From Acanthochlamys bracteata (lineage: Eukaryota; Streptophyta; Magnoliopsida; Pandanales; Velloziaceae), in assembly GCA_019914995.1 (NCBI GenBank), contig CM034129.1:3361725-3425724 (forward strand): 64,000 nt of DNA, written 5' to 3'. Under the pieces are notes generated by a model. It saw only the letters and a program-made list of their open reading frames with translations, was not told the origin of the DNA and did no database searches. The position numbers and the translations under genes were made by a program. Positions 63,800-64,000 of the stretch are shown piece by piece. Each line of letters opens with the position of its first letter. The first letter of the stretch is position 1.

Positions 63800-64000
63800 T
63801 AACCAATTGGCTGGTATGAGGATCCTGCATAGAACAGATAAAGAAATCAAAGACAAAAATAAGCCCGCTTTCACAAAGAAAACTGACTGAGATTAGGTGT
63901 AGGGTGAGATGAGGAACATGTAAAATAAAAGGTAGACTGAGAAAGTCAGAAATAACGGAGCTAGATTGAGTGATGGTTAGTTAAGAGCCATCAGCAGTAT

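Larger units (their letters stand above)
61951..64000 (-). mobile_element. Rearranged Ty1/copia retrotransposon remnant
   Basis: Minus-strand copia element running off the right edge. In element order: pre-integrase-like sequence (63800-64000), an inserted inverted RNase H fragment (63611-63799, plus sense), reverse transcriptase (about 62903-63600) with several stops and at least one frameshift, the open RNase H part (62072-62902), a polypurine-like TTTGAGGGAAAAT at about 62058-62070, and LTR-like sequence with a CTCTATAAATATT box to about 61951. The integrase core is missing between the pre-integrase and RT parts. Both the left LTR boundary and the right end are undefined. Confidence 0.8.

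Overview
This is a nuclear genomic window from a plant, almost certainly a core eudicot. The evidence is intron-rich genes with GT-AG junctions, AT-rich intergenic DNA full of MITE-like elements, a Ty1/copia remnant, and plant-specific genes (KTF1/SPT5L, an SPD1/Ycf45-type ATPase, jacalin lectins, a granulin-containing papain, a high-molecular-weight purple acid phosphatase). I cannot name the species. Exon structures were assembled by hand from GT-AG junctions and reading frame. All ten multi-exon models give uninterrupted frames whose exon lengths sum to a multiple of three.

Layout from left to right. 0-9.8 kb: an AT-rich block with two jacalin-related lectin genes on the minus strand (254 and 174 aa), a relic lectin exon between them, and several DNA transposons, including an 851-bp hAT-like element with a target-site duplication. 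9.8-12.4 kb: an XBCP3-type cysteine protease with a granulin domain (minus). An orphan first exon lies head-to-head with it. 13-17 kb is gene-poor and transposon-like. 17-20.5 kb: purple acid phosphatase (minus). 22.3-25.6 kb: a 129-aa conserved-looking protein of unknown function (minus), head-to-head with COG1 (plus, 25.9-31.9 kb). 33.3-38.7 kb: a PP2A B-prime (B56) regulatory subunit (minus, two exons, 3.9-kb intron), convergent with COG1. 40.4-50.8 kb: KTF1/SPT5L (minus, 17 exons), an RNA-directed DNA methylation factor with a long WG/GW tail. 51.7-56.2 kb: SPD1-like plastid AAA ATPase (minus, 9 exons). 59.4-61.6 kb: an S28 (Pro-X carboxypeptidase-like) serine peptidase (plus). 62-64 kb: a rearranged, broken Ty1/copia element on the minus strand carrying an inverted second copy of part of its RNase H.

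The genes do not form a pathway. They are ordinary neighbours on a plant chromosome: secretory or vacuolar hydrolases (protease, phosphatase, S28 peptidase), Golgi tethering (COG1), phosphatase targeting (B56), chromatin silencing (KTF1) and plastid biogenesis (SPD1). I found no previously undescribed multi-gene system. The most interesting items are the lectin locus (start-codon-only first exons, a 99-bp tandem-repeat-expanded Gly-rich tail, a relic exon), the 189-bp inverted repeat inside the copia remnant, the KTF1 WG/RGG platform, a possible late stop in the phosphatase, and well-bounded non-autonomous DNA transposons.
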